DNA of 57,346 bases, taken from positions 1-57,346 of the forward strand of contig NZ_JXYH01000024.1 in NCBI RefSeq assembly GCF_001262635.1. Reading direction: 5' to 3'. The notes beneath the pieces were generated by a model, which searched no databases, had not been told where the DNA came from, and saw only the letters and a list, made by a program, of their open reading frames with translations. The position numbers were made by a program, and so were the translations under genes. Each line of letters starts with the position of its first letter. Within the stretch, counting starts at the first letter, position 1. This document shows, in pieces, positions 43,225 to 52,419 of this stretch. The stretch comes from Aestuariivita boseongensis. Lineage in GTDB: Bacteria; Pseudomonadota; Alphaproteobacteria; Rhodobacterales; Rhodobacteraceae.

Positions 43225-44970
43225 ATGAACCTTTTTGCCGATATCCGTGCCGCCGTCATTTCCGCGCTGGACGCCATGGTTGCCGAAGGCGCGCTGCCGG
43301 ATGGCCTGAGCTTTGACAATGTCACGGTTGAGCCGCCGCGCGATGCGGCCCACGGGGATATGGCGACGAATGCGGCCATGGTTCTGGCCAAGCCCGCCAG
43401 AGCCAAGCCCCGTGACATCGCCGAGGCGCTGGCCGCAAAGCTTGGCGAAGATCCCCGGATTGCCTCAACCGAGGTCGCAGGCCCCGGCTTCCTGAACCTG
43501 CGCCTTGCGCCGGATGCCTGGCAGGGTGTGCTGGCGGCGGTGCTGGCCGAAGGTACGGCCTATGGCCGGTCCGATATGGGGGCTGGGCAGAAGGTGAATG
43601 TCGAATATGTTTCGGCAAACCCCACAGGGCCCTTGCATGTGGGCCATACGCGCGGCGCGGTGTTTGGCGACGCGCTGGCCAGCCTGCTGGATTATGCTGG
43701 CTTCGACGTGACGCGCGAATATTACATCAACGATGGGGGCGCGCAGGTCGATGTGCTCGCCCGTTCGGTCTATTTGCGTTATCTCGAAGCGCTGGGCCAG
43801 GAGGTCGCGTTTGAGGACGGCACATATCCCGGCGATTACCTGATCCCCGTAGGTGAGGCGCTGGCCCGCGAAAAGGGCAAGGCCTGGGTCGGTCAGCCGG
43901 AAGAGGTCTGGCTTGAAGAACTGCGCAATTACGCCACTGATGCCATGATGGACCTGATCCGCGAGGATCTGGCAGCCCTTGGCGTGAAGATGGACAAGTT
44001 CTTCTCGGAAAAATCGCTGTATGGGACTGGCCGGATCGAGGCCGCGCTTGCGGATCTGGAGTCCAAGGGTCTGATCTATGAAGGCGTGCTGGAGCCGCCC
44101 AAGGGCAAAACGCCCGAGGATTGGGAACCGCGCGAACAGACGCTGTTCAAATCCACCGAACATGGCGATGACGTGGATCGTCCGGTCAAGAAATCCGATG
44201 GCAGCTGGACCTATTTCGCGCCTGACATCGCCTATCATTATGACAAGGTGTCCAGGGGCTTCGACGCGCTGATTGATGTGTTTGGCGCCGATCACGGCGG
44301 CTATGTCAAACGGATGAAGGCGGCGGTGTCGGCGCTGTCGGGGGGCAAGGTGCCGCTGGATATCAAGCTCACGCAGCTGGTGCGGCTGTTCAAGAATGGC
44401 GAGCCGTTCAAGATGTCCAAACGCGCGGGCAATTTCGTGACACTGCGCGATGTGGTCGATCAGGTGGGCCCGGATGTGACGCGCTTTGTGATGCTCACCC
44501 GCAAGAACGACGCGCCCTTGGATTTCGATTTCGACAAGGTGCTGGAACAAAGCCGGGAAAACCCGGTCTTTTACGTCCAATACGCCCATGCGCGCATTAT
44601 GAGCGTGCTGCGCAAGGCGGCAGAAGCGGGGGTTGCCGTCGATGATGCCACGCTGCAGGCGGCGGATCTGTCCCTGATCAGCGACGAGGCGGAGCTGACC
44701 GTTGCCCGCAAGCTGGCCGAATGGCCGCGCCTGGTCGAGATCGCGGCACGCACCAACGAACCGCACCGCGTGGCGTTTTACCTGTATGAACTGGCGGGCG
44801 ATTTCCACGGTCTGTGGAACCGGGGCAATGATGACCCGTCGCTGCGCTTCATTCAGGAGGGCGACGCCGCCACCAGTCAGGCAAAAATCGCCCTGGCACG
44901 TGCTGTATCCGTTGTGATTTCCGCAGGTCTTGGTATTCTTGGCGTCACACCGGCGCAAGAAATGCGGTAA
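43225..44970 (+). CDS. argS: Arginyl-tRNA synthetase
   Basis: A 581-residue class I synthetase. The HIGH motif is [12 protein letters not shown] (preceded by YVSANPTGP), the KMSKS-like motif is [15 protein letters not shown], and a DALR anticodon-binding domain forms the C-terminus ([10 protein letters not shown] to the end). Full length. It follows the dgt gene by 76 bp. Confidence 0.97.
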   Translation: MNLFADIRAAVISALDAMVAEGALPDGLSFDNVTVEPPRDAAHGDMATNAAMVLAKPARAKPRDIAEALAAKLGEDPRIASTEVAGPGFLNLRLAPDAWQGVLAAVLAEGTAYGRSDMGAGQKVNVEYVSANPTGPLHVGHTRGAVFGDALASLLDYAGFDVTREYYINDGGAQVDVLARSVYLRYLEALGQEVAFEDGTYPGDYLIPVGEALAREKGKAWVGQPEEVWLEELRNYATDAMMDLIREDLAALGVKMDKFFSEKSLYGTGRIEAALADLESKGLIYEGVLEPPKGKTPEDWEPREQTLFKSTEHGDDVDRPVKKSDGSWTYFAPDIAYHYDKVSRGFDALIDVFGADHGGYVKRMKAAVSALSGGKVPLDIKLTQLVRLFKNGEPFKMSKRAGNFVTLRDVVDQVGPDVTRFVMLTRKNDAPLDFDFDKVLEQSRENPVFYVQYAHARIMSVLRKAAEAGVAVDDATLQAADLSLISDEAELTVARKLAEWPRLVEIAARTNEPHRVAFYLYELAGDFHGLWNRGNDDPSLRFIQEGDAATSQAKIALARAVSVVISAGLGILGVTPAQEMR

Positions 44971-45058
44971 ACGCACACGAAAGACGCCGGGTCTGAGGCA
45001 GAACCGAAACCTGGGTGGCACCGCCAATGGCATGTGCATCCCGGGCAGTGAGGCAGAC

Positions 45059-46036
45059 ATGGCGGATATTGAGTACACAGCCGATGTGGACCAGACCCGT
45101 GCCGCGCCCGCGCAGGGCGGCGGCTTGGGCTTTGTTGCAAACCTGGCAGGGGCTACGATTTCCCTTGGGCTTCTGGTTGGTGTCGGGATCTGGGGATATA
45201 AACTGATGGTGCGCGACGTGTCCGGCGTGCCGGTGGTGCGCGCCCTTGAAGGCCCGATGCGCATTCAGCCGGAAAACCCCGGGGGCCGCCCGGCCGATCA
45301 CCAGGGGCTTGCCGTGAATGCCGTTGCCGCAGCAGGCTCCGCCGCCGCGCCGGCCGATACATTGATCCTGGCGCCGCGTCCGCTGGATCTGAGCGAAGAA
45401 GACGTGCCCACCGCAGATCTGTCTCGCCCCGCCGCCCGTCCTGAAGCCGCGCCTGTTGCGCCCTCACGGCCCGCCACGCAAAAGGATGAGATCGAGGCGC
45501 TCGTGGCCCAGATCACCGAGAATGCCGCGGCCCGATCTGCGCCTGACCCAGCGTCGCAACCCAGCGCGCCAGAGATTGTCGCGCCTGAGCCGGTTGTTGT
45601 TGAGGCCTCTGCGGCTGCCGCCGCTGCGAACGATGCGACACCTGCGGTTGCCCGTGACGTGCCCGGCGTCGCCGTCTCCCTTCGGCCGCAGCTGCGTCCG
45701 GCAGGCGGACCGCCCGAAACCGTGACACAAGCCGCGTTGCAAAGCGCTGAGCCTGCGCTTGACATCGATCCGGCAGAGGTTCCGACAGGCACGCGCGTGG
45801 TCCAGCTGGGCGCCTATGAAAGCGGAGAGATCGCGCGCACCGAATGGGACAGGCTGGCCGTGCGCTTTGGCGATTACATGCAAGGCAAACGCCGCATCGT
45901 GCAGCAGGCCACCAGCGGCGGGCGCACCTTCTATCGTCTGCGGGTCCACGGCTTTGACGATCTCAGTGATGCGCGCCGGTTCTGTTCGGCGCTGGTGGCG
46001 GAAGGGGCCGATTGTATCCCCGTGGTCACGCGGTGA
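45059..46036 (+). CDS. SPOR-domain membrane protein
   Basis: A 325-residue protein with an N-terminal cytoplasmic tail, one membrane helix (about 25-48, FVANLAGATISLGLLVGVGIWGY), a long alanine/proline-rich periplasmic linker, and a C-terminal SPOR domain (GTRVVQLGAYESGEIARTEWDRLAVRFGDY, FYRLRVHGFDDLSDARRFCSALVAEG). SPOR domains bind denuded septal peptidoglycan, so a division role is likely. The start is the ATG reading MADIEYTAD. The next gene overlaps by GTGA. Confidence 0.9.
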   Translation: MADIEYTADVDQTRAAPAQGGGLGFVANLAGATISLGLLVGVGIWGYKLMVRDVSGVPVVRALEGPMRIQPENPGGRPADHQGLAVNAVAAAGSAAAPADTLILAPRPLDLSEEDVPTADLSRPAARPEAAPVAPSRPATQKDEIEALVAQITENAAARSAPDPASQPSAPEIVAPEPVVVEASAAAAAANDATPAVARDVPGVAVSLRPQLRPAGGPPETVTQAALQSAEPALDIDPAEVPTGTRVVQLGAYESGEIARTEWDRLAVRFGDYMQGKRRIVQQATSGGRTFYRLRVHGFDDLSDARRFCSALVAEGADCIPVVTR

Positions 46037-47037
46037 GGTTTGGCGCCACGATCCTGGACGCGGACGGCCTGCGCCTGAGCGCCGAGGAAAAGGCATTCTT
46101 TCGCGATGTGAACCCGTTCGGTTTCATCCTGTTTGCGCGCAATATCGACAACGCCGATCAGATCCGTGCGCTGTGTGATGATTTCCGCAACGCCGTGGGG
46201 CGCGACGCGCCCATCACCACCGATCAGGAGGGCGGGCGCGTTCAACGGCTGCGCGCGCCGCTGGCGCGGGAATGGTTGCCGCCTCTGGATCATGTGACGC
46301 GCGCCGGGCAGGGGGCCACGCGGGCGCTTTATCTTCGCTACAGGCTGATCGCGCATGAGCTGCACGGACTGGGCATCGACAGCAATTGCGCGCCCATGGT
46401 CGATCTGACCTTTCCTGACACTCACGATTTCCTGCGCAACCGCTGCTATGGCAGCGATCCCGACACCGTCAGCGCTCTGGGCCGCGCGGCGGCGCAGGCG
46501 CATCTGGATGGTGGGGTTCTGCCGGTCCTGAAACACATACCGGGACATGGCCGCGCGACCCTCGACAGCCATTACGCCCTGCCGCGCACCTCCGCCGCGC
46601 TTGAGGATCTTGAGGCGCGCGATTTCGTCCCCTTCAAGGCGCTGAATGATCTGCCTTTGGGGATGACGGCGCATGTGGTCTATGACGTGCTGGATGACAG
46701 CCCGGCCACGCTGTCGCCAAAGGTGATGGGGTATATCCGTAACAAGATCGGCTTTGGCGGGCTGATCATGACTGATGATATCTCGATGAAGGCACTTTCA
46801 GGATCGTTGACAGAGATTGCAAAGGCTTCTCTGGCCGCGGGCTGCGACGTGATCCTGCATTGCAACGGCACCCTGACCGAACGCGCCGAGGTCGCCCGTG
46901 CCGCCGGAGAGATGACGCAGGCCGCACAAGCCCGCGCCGAGGCCGCTTTGGACGCGCGGAAACCCCCCATGGATATTGACATTCCTGCCTGCGAGGCTGA
47001 GCTTAAAACGCTCATGGGCGGGCAGGTATATGGCTGA
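46033..47037 (+). CDS. nagZ: Beta-N-acetylhexosaminidase (peptidoglycan recycling)
   Basis: A 334-residue GH3 enzyme removing GlcNAc from muropeptides in the cytoplasm. Key motifs: FGFILFARNI, TDQEGGRVQRL, LKHIPGHGRATLDSH (substrate histidine loop) and the catalytic aspartate in LIMTDDISMKA. The start is the GTG overlapping the SPOR gene stop (GTGA). Overlaps scpA by 8 nt. Confidence 0.93.
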   Translation: MRFGATILDADGLRLSAEEKAFFRDVNPFGFILFARNIDNADQIRALCDDFRNAVGRDAPITTDQEGGRVQRLRAPLAREWLPPLDHVTRAGQGATRALYLRYRLIAHELHGLGIDSNCAPMVDLTFPDTHDFLRNRCYGSDPDTVSALGRAAAQAHLDGGVLPVLKHIPGHGRATLDSHYALPRTSAALEDLEARDFVPFKALNDLPLGMTAHVVYDVLDDSPATLSPKVMGYIRNKIGFGGLIMTDDISMKALSGSLTEIAKASLAAGCDVILHCNGTLTERAEVARAAGEMTQAAQARAEAALDARKPPMDIDIPACEAELKTLMGGQVYG

Positions 47038-47821
47038 AAACATCTTTGAAGAAGACGAGGTGTCGGTCGCCGAACGGATGGCGGCGGAACAGCTTGTCGT
47101 GGATGTCGACGGATTTGAGGGGCCGCTTGACGTTCTACTGATGTTGTCGCGCACGCAGAAGGTGGATTTGCGCAAGATCTCGGTCCTGGCGCTGGCGCGG
47201 CAATACCTGGCTTTCGTGGAACGCGCCAAGGCGCTCAGGATCGAATTGGCCGCCGATTACCTGGTGATGGCCGCGTGGCTGGCCTTCCTGAAATCGCGGC
47301 TGCTGCTGCCGCCCGATCCGGAAGAAGACGGCCCCTCGGGCGAGGAACTGGCCGCCCATCTGGCCTTCCAGCTTGAACGCCTGCAGGCCATGCGCGACGC
47401 CGCCGCCCGCCTGATGGCGCGTGACCGGCTCGGGCGGGATTTCTTTGCCCGCGGTGTGACGGAAGACGTTACGCGGGTCAAACGCGTGACCTATACCGCA
47501 ACGCTTCTGGATCTGATGCAGGGTTATGCCCGTATCCGCACCCGCGACGATTTCCGCCCCTTCGTGATGGATCGCGAAGCGGTCTTCACCATGGAACAGG
47601 CTTTGGAACGGATGCGAGGGTTGATCGGGTATTCGCCCGACTGGACGGATCTGTCCGCCTATCTTCCCGACGGATGGGACGTCGATCCGGTCCGCCGCCG
47701 GTCTGCCACGGCCTCGACCTTTGCGGCCACGCTTGAGCTTGTGAAGGAAGGCCGGTTAGAAATCCAGCAAAGCGAGACATTCGCGCCCATCAGGCTGCGC
47801 AGCAAGGATAAACCCCAGTGA
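47030..47821 (+). CDS. scpA: Segregation and condensation protein A
   Basis: A 263-residue kleisin of the SMC-ScpAB condensin. The N-terminal motif is VDGFEGPLDVLLMLSRTQKVDLRKISVLALARQYL and the C-terminal winged-helix part is FAATLELVKEGRLEIQQSETFAPIRLR. The start is the ATG within the nagZ end (ATGGCTGA). It is coupled to scpB by GTGA. Confidence 0.95.
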   Translation: MAENIFEEDEVSVAERMAAEQLVVDVDGFEGPLDVLLMLSRTQKVDLRKISVLALARQYLAFVERAKALRIELAADYLVMAAWLAFLKSRLLLPPDPEEDGPSGEELAAHLAFQLERLQAMRDAAARLMARDRLGRDFFARGVTEDVTRVKRVTYTATLLDLMQGYARIRTRDDFRPFVMDREAVFTMEQALERMRGLIGYSPDWTDLSAYLPDGWDVDPVRRRSATASTFAATLELVKEGRLEIQQSETFAPIRLRSKDKPQ

Positions 47822-48480
47822 GCAACGAAGCCGAACAAACGGTCGAAGAAAGCCTGTTCGAAGCCCCGCCCATGGCCGAACAGGAACGTATGGTTGAAGC
47901 GATCCTGTTTGCCACCGCCGAACCGATCACCGTGCGCGAACTGCAGGGGCGCATGCCCCATGGCTGCGACGCGGCCGAGGCGCTGGTGCATCTGAGCAAA
48001 CGCTATGAAGGGCGCGGCGTGCGCGTGGTGAAGGTGGGCGACGCCTGGGCGATGCGCACCGCGCCCGATCTGGGTTTCCTGATGCAGAAGGAAACGGTCG
48101 AGACGCGCAAACTCAGCCGCGCCGCCATCGAGACGCTGGCGATCATCGCCTATCACCAGCCCGTCACCCGGGCCGAAATCGAAGAGATCCGCGGCGTGTC
48201 GGTCAGCCGCGGCACCATCGACCAATTGCTTGAGATGGAGTGGATCCGCTTCGGCCGCCGCAAGATGACGCCGGGCCGGCCGGTGACCTTCGTGGTCACG
48301 CAGGATTTCCTGGATCACTTCGGGCTGGAAAACGCGCGCGATCTGCCTGGGCTCAAGGAACTTCGCGCCGCAGGACTGTTGGAAAACCGCCCACCCCCCG
48401 GATCCATCGCCGCGTTGGGCGCGGATGATGAGGACGAAGAAGAGATCGACGGCGACCAATCCGAGCTTTTCGAGGATTAA
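47818..48480 (+). CDS. scpB: Segregation and condensation protein B
   Basis: A 220-residue protein with two winged-helix domains: MVEAILFATAEPITVRELQ and LSRAAIETLAIIAYHQPVTRAEIEEIRGVSVSRGTIDQLLE. It binds ScpA and SMC. GTG start overlapping scpA. The C-terminal tail is very acidic (DDEDEEEIDGD). Confidence 0.95.
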   Translation: MSNEAEQTVEESLFEAPPMAEQERMVEAILFATAEPITVRELQGRMPHGCDAAEALVHLSKRYEGRGVRVVKVGDAWAMRTAPDLGFLMQKETVETRKLSRAAIETLAIIAYHQPVTRAEIEEIRGVSVSRGTIDQLLEMEWIRFGRRKMTPGRPVTFVVTQDFLDHFGLENARDLPGLKELRAAGLLENRPPPGSIAALGADDEDEEEIDGDQSELFED

Positions 48481-48552
48481 TCGTCAGAAATGCCCTGAAA
48501 TCGTCAAGATTTCTTGCTATATCACTGGTGAGAGCAGGAAAGGGTATCAGCG

Positions 48553-48750
48553 ATGAACGCGAACCAAATCATCAACATGATCATCCGCCGGGTGATGCGC
48601 ATTGCCGTGAATAAAGGCGTGGATATGGGCATCCAGGGTGCCTCGAGCGCTGCAAAGAAGATGCGCAACGGGAAGAAAGCGCAGGGCGATGACGTCTATA
48701 TCGACGATTACGGCAACCCCGTGCACCGCAAGGATAACTCGCGCGGCTAA
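48553..48750 (+). CDS. Small basic protein, function unknown
   Basis: A 65-residue protein with an amphipathic N-terminal helix (NQIINMIIRRVMRIAVNKGVDMG) and a basic, hydrophilic tail ending DDYGNPVHRKDNSRG. It has its own ribosome binding site (AGGAAAGGG) and lies 72 bp after scpB. It looks like a conserved small rhodobacteral protein that may lie on the membrane surface. No known motif. Confidence 0.75.
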   Translation: MNANQIINMIIRRVMRIAVNKGVDMGIQGASSAAKKMRNGKKAQGDDVYIDDYGNPVHRKDNSRG

Positions 48751-48807
48751 GCGCGTTTTGCACTGACTGACATGTGACCGGGCCAGACCTGCAGGTGTGG
48801 CGCGGCC

Positions 48808-49914
48808 TCAGCCGTCTTTGAAGGCCACGACACGGGCATGGATGTAATCCATCGCGTGCCCTTCGGGCTCTGCCGCCACGGCATCCTCATAGCTTTGATA
48901 GAACCGGTCGATGATCGGCGCGATCTCTTCCGCAGGGCGCGTGCCGCTGAGGCCTGCGACAAAGGTGGGTTCTGACCAGGATCTGAGCGTCGGAATATAG
49001 TCCTTCGCAAAGCGCGCCGCGTCCTTGTGATCTTCGGTGAAGCTTTGCTCAAAGGGGCAGCGGGTGTGCAGCGTGCCGATCTCTTCCAGCCGCAGACCGG
49101 CTTTGTAGACGGGGTTATCCGTGTTGCGGAAGGGTGCTGCGAATTCTTCGACCGTGCGGTAATGCTGCGGGAAATTCGTGGCGCGGTACTCGTCTTCGGT
49201 GATGGTGCCGTCTTCGACCAGAGCGCGCCACAGACGCGCGAACATGTCGAACATCGACTGCCCGCCGGTATGACCCAGATACCGGCCCTGTTCATCGATC
49301 CCGAAATTGTACAGCACCAGCCGTCCGCCGGGCGCGAGTTCCTGCGCGCGGGCCAGCAGAAAGGCCTCCCAGTCGCGGGCGCCCTGCGCCCTGAACGCGT
49401 CGCGAACCGCGCCCGTTGAACCCACCATATGCACGTGATCGGGGATCTGCGCCGGCGTTTCCGATATGTAATGGCTGGCCGTCGCCGAAAAGCCCAGGTT
49501 CAAAGTGCCGGGCGGCACAATCGGATGGTGAAAGGACGTGGCCGACGCCATGATGTAAAGGTTGTCGATCTTGTCCGCGTAAGAGGGCAGATCGGTCAGC
49601 CCATGCACGATTTGGAAGAGCTGGCTGAAATCGTTCTTCGGCAGATCCGTATAGGTCAGCTGGAGCGCGTGCCCGGGAAACTCCGCGCGCAGATCGCCCA
49701 GCACAGCCCCCCACATGTCAAGCGACGTGCCGCCATCCGCGCAGCCCATATCGGTGAAGGTGATCGCGCCGGTCTGCGTGCCCAGATCCTGCGCGGCAAG
49801 GGCCGCTTTGACCACAGGGATCGCACCGGTGATCACGTTGCGCGCGCCCACAGTGGCCTGGCTGTAATATCCAGCCCCCTTCATCGCCATGAATCGGCTG
49901 GTATCGTCCGCCAT
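48808..49914 (-). CDS. SABATH-like carboxyl methyltransferase
   Basis: A 368-residue SAM-dependent methyltransferase with the sequence order of plant SABATH enzymes (Methyltransf_7). MAMKGAGYYSQAT matches M-x-G-G-x-x-x-x-S-Y near the N-terminus; FTDMGCADGGTS matches DLGCSSGPNT; TYTDLPKNDFSQLF matches NDLPxNDFN; SATSFHHPIVPPGTLNLGFSATASHYISETP matches the PGSFYxRLFP...SLHWLS segment; and LAPGGRLVLYNFG matches the SGGRMVL strand. Plant members methylate carboxyl groups of salicylate, jasmonate, indole-3-acetate and other small acids. The substrate here is unknown. The start is set to the ATG of MADDTSRF. It is flanked by hairpins and follows dcd on the same strand. Confidence 0.82.
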   Translation of the reverse strand: MADDTSRFMAMKGAGYYSQATVGARNVITGAIPVVKAALAAQDLGTQTGAITFTDMGCADGGTSLDMWGAVLGDLRAEFPGHALQLTYTDLPKNDFSQLFQIVHGLTDLPSYADKIDNLYIMASATSFHHPIVPPGTLNLGFSATASHYISETPAQIPDHVHMVGSTGAVRDAFRAQGARDWEAFLLARAQELAPGGRLVLYNFGIDEQGRYLGHTGGQSMFDMFARLWRALVEDGTITEDEYRATNFPQHYRTVEEFAAPFRNTDNPVYKAGLRLEEIGTLHTRCPFEQSFTEDHKDAARFAKDYIPTLRSWSEPTFVAGLSGTRPAEEIAPIIDRFYQSYEDAVAAEPEGHAMDYIHARVVAFKDG

Positions 49915-49935
49915 CCCGTATCCTTTCCGCGCGCC

Positions 49936-50004
49936 CCGAATTTTCGAAAATTCGGACCCCGCTTCACATTCCTGGTGCGCCAAGGATTTTCGAAAATCCT
50001 TGGC
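49936..50004. repeat. Two perfect palindromes upstream of the SABATH-like gene
   Basis: Palindrome 1 (49936-49955) is CCGAATTTTC and its complement, 20 nt. Palindrome 2 (49979-50004) is GCCAAGGATTTTC and its complement, 26 nt. Both centre on TTTTCGAAAA. They lie between the dcd stop and the methyltransferase start (both minus strand), so they probably end the dcd transcript. Confidence 0.87.
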
Positions 50005-50042
50005 CCCCAGTCTAACCGGGCTTTGCCATGCGGCAAGCGGGA

Positions 50043-51131
50043 TCAGGCGGGCATGCGGAAATGTTTGGAGAGTTTCAGCCCCTGGCCCTGATAATTCGAC
50101 GCGATGTCCTGACCGTAAAGCTGATCGGGAATTTCGCTCATCTTTTCATAGACAAGCCGTCCCACGATCTGACCGTGCTCCAGAACGAAGGGCGCTTCGT
50201 GGCAGCGCACTTCCAGAACGCCGCGCGACCCGGACCCGCCTGCGGCGTCAAAACCGAAACCGGGGTCGAAAAAGCCAGCGTAATGCACGCGGAATTCACC
50301 CACCATCGCCAGATAAGGGGCCATTTCCGCTGCGCAATCGGGCGGAATGGCAATCGCTTCGCGGCTGACCAGGATATAGAAGGCACCTGGATCCAGGATG
50401 ATCCGCCCGTCGCGAGTGCGGACCTCTTCCCAGTAATCCGCCGGGTCGTAATGGGCGAGTTTCGACAGATCGACCACGCCGGTATGCGGCTTGGCGCGGT
50501 ATCCCACCAGATCGCCCTGCGCCGGTTTCAGATCGACCGAAAAACCCAGCCCGTCCGAGATCACCGGATCGCCATTGACGATGGGCGTGCGCGCGTGCAC
50601 CGCGCGCAGTTCGGCATCGCTCAGCAGGGTCTTGCCCTGCCGGAAGATGATCTGGTTCAACAGCTGGCCCGGTTGCGCCACCACGGAAAAACTTTGCGGG
50701 CACAACTCGGCATAAAGCGGGCCATCATAGCCCTCGGGCACTCGGTCGAACTCCACCCCCTGATCGGTGATCACCCGCGTCATCAGATCTAGCCGCCCGA
50801 TCGAGCTTTTGGCCGATGCCGCCGCCGTCATCCCCGAAGGCAGGGTCAGACCCTCCATCAGCGGCACCACGTATACGCAGCCCTTTTCCAGCACCGCACC
50901 GCCTGTCAGCGGCACCTTGTGCATGGTCAGATCCTCCAGACGCTCTGCCACCGTGGACGCGCCCGGCAGGAACGATGCGCGCACACGGTAGGCGACATCG
51001 CCCAGCCGCAGGTCAAGCGAGGCGGGCTGGATCTGGTTGTCGAGAATCGGGTCAGTGGCGCGGATGGCGCCGCTTTGGATCATCTGCCGGATCTGGCTGT
51101 CGGCCAACACGCCGGTTCTCATCGCGTCCAT
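50043..51131 (-). CDS. dcd: 2'-Deoxycytidine 5'-triphosphate deaminase, double-domain form
   Basis: Converts dCTP to dUTP. At 362 residues it is twice the usual 190; two dUTPase/Dcd-like domains are joined. The N-terminal half has the conserved SAKSSIGRLDLMTRVITDQGVEFD site, and the C-terminal half has VGEFRVHYAGFFDPGFG with a glycine-rich loop and ends RLVYEKMSEIPDQLYGQDI. This double form is known in alphaproteobacteria. Start ATG reads MDAMRTGVL; the second Met is an alternative. It lies just downstream of tRNA-Pro. Confidence 0.9.
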   Translation of the reverse strand: MDAMRTGVLADSQIRQMIQSGAIRATDPILDNQIQPASLDLRLGDVAYRVRASFLPGASTVAERLEDLTMHKVPLTGGAVLEKGCVYVVPLMEGLTLPSGMTAAASAKSSIGRLDLMTRVITDQGVEFDRVPEGYDGPLYAELCPQSFSVVAQPGQLLNQIIFRQGKTLLSDAELRAVHARTPIVNGDPVISDGLGFSVDLKPAQGDLVGYRAKPHTGVVDLSKLAHYDPADYWEEVRTRDGRIILDPGAFYILVSREAIAIPPDCAAEMAPYLAMVGEFRVHYAGFFDPGFGFDAAGGSGSRGVLEVRCHEAPFVLEHGQIVGRLVYEKMSEIPDQLYGQDIASNYQGQGLKLSKHFRMPA

Positions 51132-51183
51132 CCCCCATATGTCAAAGCCGCCCGCCGGATGTCCGGACGAGCGGCTTTGAAAT

Positions 51184-51260
51184 TGGTCGGGCTAGCAGGA
51201 CTCGAACCTGCGACCTTCCGTCCCCCAGACGGACGCGCTACCAGGCTGCGCCATAGCCCG
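51184..51260 (-). tRNA. tRNA-Pro, anticodon GGG
   Basis: The minus strand gives a complete cloverleaf: acceptor stem CGGGCTA/TAGCCCG, D-arm GCGCAGCCTGGTAGCGC, anticodon stem TCCGT/ACGGA with loop CTGGGGG (anticodon GGG, codon CCC), T-arm with GGTTCGAGTCC, discriminator A and an encoded CCA. The leading C1 and D-arm are typical of proline tRNAs. Confidence 0.97.
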
Positions 51261-51349
51261 ACTTGCCAGCGTTCATACTGGTTTTGGCATCGGGGGCAAG
51301 GGGGAATTCGTCCAAACACGTGATCGGCGTGCGCTTCTGCGATCCGGGA

Positions 51350-52006
51350 CTAGGCCCCGGCCTCGGCCATCCGGTCACGCAGAACCGCAAGCCGCCCAAT
51401 CAGAGGGGCAAGGGCCCTGGCGGCATCGCTGTCCACCGCGTTCAGACCGGCCAGATGGCTCAGCGCTCCGGCGGCCGCGGTGATCTGGTCATCCGCGGGC
51501 GGATCGGGCGCATCGACGATATCGGGTTTCTTTGCCTGGGCCTCGGTCGCGCCGCCCATGGGTTGCGTCAGGAAAGCAGGAAGCGGGGAAGGGGCCTCGG
51601 GCTCAGGCGTCGTTGCCGGCGCAGGAGGAGCTGTAATGGCAGGTTCGGCCGTGGCAGCCTCTTCCGGGCGTGCGTTGAAACGGACGACGTTTTCGCCAAC
51701 CTCCTGCTCAGCGGCAGTCTCTGCCGTGCCGTCTAGATCCTGGGAAAATCCCGCCACATGCGCCACGCCTTCCTCACGCAGCAGTTTCTGCACGCCCTTG
51801 ATGGTCATGCCATCATCGTGCAGCAGTTTCTTGATGCCCCCCAAAAGCTGCATGTCACTGGGGCGGTAATACCGTCGCCCGCCGGCACGCTTGACCGGTT
51901 TGACCTGGCTGAACTTGCTTTCCCAGAATCGCAGAACATGGGTCTGAACACCCAACCATTCGGCCACTTCGCTGATGGTGCGGAAGGCGTCGGGTGACTT
52001 GTCCAT
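51350..52006 (-). CDS. MerR-family regulator next to ihfA
   Basis: A 218-residue protein. The N-terminal MerR helix-turn-helix is clear ([26 protein letters not shown], then [33 protein letters not shown]). A proline/alanine-rich linker and a short helical C-terminus follow ([19 protein letters not shown]). MerR genes occupy this place behind ihfA in many alphaproteobacteria; effector unknown. No cysteine pattern for metal sensing. Confidence 0.92.
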   Translation of the reverse strand: MDKSPDAFRTISEVAEWLGVQTHVLRFWESKFSQVKPVKRAGGRRYYRPSDMQLLGGIKKLLHDDGMTIKGVQKLLREEGVAHVAGFSQDLDGTAETAAEQEVGENVVRFNARPEEAATAEPAITAPPAPATTPEPEAPSPLPAFLTQPMGGATEAQAKKPDIVDAPDPPADDQITAAAGALSHLAGLNAVDSDAARALAPLIGRLAVLRDRMAEAGA

Positions 52007-52021
52007 GTGCGCGCCCCCTGG

Positions 52022-52324
52022 TTACTTCTTGTTCCCCGCGGCAACCCGGTCTTTCATCAGATGCGAGGGCCGGAAGGTCAGAACCCGGCGGGGCTGAATG
52101 GGCACCTCTTCGCCGGTCTTGGGGTTGCGGCCCACGCGGGCCGATTTCTCGCGCACCGAGAAGGTGCCAAAAGACGAGATTTTCACCTGTTCCCCGCGTA
52201 CCAGCGCATCCGACATGTGGTTGAGCATCGATTCAACCAGCTGAGCGCTTTCATTGCGTGACAGGCCCACTTCGCGAAACACTGCTTCGCTCAGATCCAT
52301 ACGTGTGAGAGTCTTTTCGCCCAT
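52022..52324 (-). CDS. ihfA: Integration host factor subunit alpha
   Basis: A 100-residue DNA-bending protein. The DNA-binding arm is [27 protein letters not shown] and the N-terminal helical part is [27 protein letters not shown]. It dimerises with IhfB or acts as a homodimer. It follows fabH by 95 bp and precedes the MerR gene. Confidence 0.97.
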   Translation of the reverse strand: MGEKTLTRMDLSEAVFREVGLSRNESAQLVESMLNHMSDALVRGEQVKISSFGTFSVREKSARVGRNPKTGEEVPIQPRRVLTFRPSHLMKDRVAAGNKK

Positions 52325-52419
52325 GCCAATCCCCTGGTTTTGGACGACGATAGGGTCTGAGCGCTTTGCGAGTCAACAACCGTATCCCGCAAGGGTTTGA
52401 ATTTGCGGGGTTTCGCGCG

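Noticed and set aside
43465-45264. 599-codon open frame on the minus strand
   Set aside because: Antisense to argS, which has all synthetase motifs.
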